DNA from: an uncultured Chloroflexus sp.
GTDB taxonomy: Bacteria > Chloroflexota > Chloroflexia > Chloroflexales > Chloroflexaceae
Assembly: GCF_937129525.1 (NCBI RefSeq)
Contig: NZ_CAKZNK010000119.1
Location: 1 to 53,057, forward strand
Direction: 5' to 3'
DNA: 53,057 nt
The stretch's first letter is position 1. Every line of letters begins with the position of its first letter. The translations under genes and the position numbers were made by a program. Below, piece by piece: positions 51,312-53,057 of the stretch. The notes under the pieces are model-generated. The model was not told the origin of the DNA, did not search any database, and saw only the letters and a list, made by a program, of their open reading frames with translations.

Positions 51312-51340
51312 GTCGTAGTCAGACGGTTGGCGTCTGTCAA
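51312..51340 (-). promoter_or_regulatory. candidate promoter of the mltG operon overlapping a palindrome
   Basis: Minus-strand TTGACA (51340-51335), a 17-bp spacer, then TACGAC (51317-51312). The inverted repeat CAGACG-GTTGG-CGTCTG (51320-51336) fills the spacer and reaches the -35, so it may be an operator. The divergent 51272-51593 region holds no gene. Confidence 0.4.
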
Positions 51341-51410
51341 TTGCCATTGTACACTGATATGGGCAACGCCGCGCGAGAGCGCAGGCATGCCACTACCACA
51401 TTTGAGATGA

Positions 51411-52919
<1,509 letters not shown>

Positions 52920-52942
52920 ATATGCATAATGAGGAGGGCTTT

Positions 52943-53057
52943 GTGCGCATCGATCAACGCCGGTTGGCCTTCATCCTTATGGGGGATGGCTGCATACACG
53001 TTAGGGCGCGGCTTGCTGAATATCATTTTTGGCGATCCGCTGTTGACCATAATACTG
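52943..53057 (+). CDS. start of a membrane protein, 3' partial, with an apparent frameshift
   Basis: GAGGAGG followed six bases later by GTG gives VRIDQRRLAFILMG. After a run of five G at 52981-52985 the hydrophobic coding sense moves to another frame: MAAYTLGRGLLNIIFGDPLLTIIL. Removing one G joins them into a continuous N-terminal membrane segment. The window ends here, so neither family nor integrity can be judged. An in-frame ATG at 52922 lies upstream of the Shine-Dalgarno and is unlikely. Confidence 0.4.
   Translation, partial: MRIDQRRLAFILMGDGCIHVRARLAEYHFWRSAVDHNT

Overview
The window reads as ordinary chromosomal DNA of a Chloroflexus-type green non-sulfur bacterium (phylum Chloroflexota). 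This is an inference. It rests on moderately high GC, secreted DUF11 and Thr/Pro-rich surface proteins, a LysW-type amino-acid kinase, a System I cytochrome c maturation cluster, and a complete branched-chain amino-acid ABC operon with a clean sigma-70-like promoter. No phage genes, insertion sequence, CRISPR array or rRNA was seen. One tRNA gene is present.

Layout. 1-3889 (+): the end of a surface protein built from 27-bp tandem repeats and two DUF11 domains, then a secreted gingipain-like (C25) peptidase. 3900-10049: lipoprotein amidase (-), LysZ-like kinase (+), LCP protein with an anti-sigma-type zinc finger (-), secreted S9 peptidase (+). 10335-13195: ApaG, a small unknown protein, a seven-iron-type ferredoxin and RqcH/NFACT. 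13244-17386 (+): guanylate kinase, YqeY, PgpH-like HD protein and a glucosaminidase-like protein. 17454-19951 (-): a membrane-anchored unknown, YggS and TsaD. 20025-26947 (+): liv operon, whose binding protein is an internal tandem duplication with a 483-bp tract that is identical in both halves. 26952-27071 (-): compact promoter-tRNA-Gly(CCC)-terminator unit.

27072-34115 (-): cytochrome c maturation cluster, in order ccmC, ccmD, ccmE (Cys-type), ccmF, a J-like/TPR membrane protein, a J-like/thioredoxin membrane protein and a response regulator. The two fusion proteins have J-like domains in which the HPD motif is replaced by APE. They sit where CcmI/CcmH-like and CcmG-like functions would be expected. 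This is the most unusual gene arrangement in the window.

34325-40104: a polytopic GT-C-like membrane protein (-), ClpC (+) behind an extended -10 promoter and a palindrome, and a GAF protein (+). 40144-42191: a decayed duplicate of the GAF gene's 3' end, three related GGTACGG/CCGTACC palindromes, a secreted Ig-like-repeat protein (-) and a 561-bp gene-free stretch with an AT-rich core. 42192-44502 (-): four overlapping genes including RNase HII and a methyltransferase. 44627-47515 (+): a LysJ/ArgD-type aminotransferase and PurA. 47493-51271 (-): a nucleotidyltransferase, then the ATGA-coupled mltG-aroE-prepilin peptidase operon. 51468-53057 (+): threonine synthase, then the start of a membrane protein with an apparent frameshift at a G run.

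Functional themes are cell-envelope and peptidoglycan work (amidase, LCP, MltG, glucosaminidase, PgpH), translation quality and tRNA modification (RqcH, TsaD, tRNA-Gly), amino-acid transport and synthesis (liv, LysZ/LysJ, AroE, ThrC), and heme attachment to c-type cytochromes.
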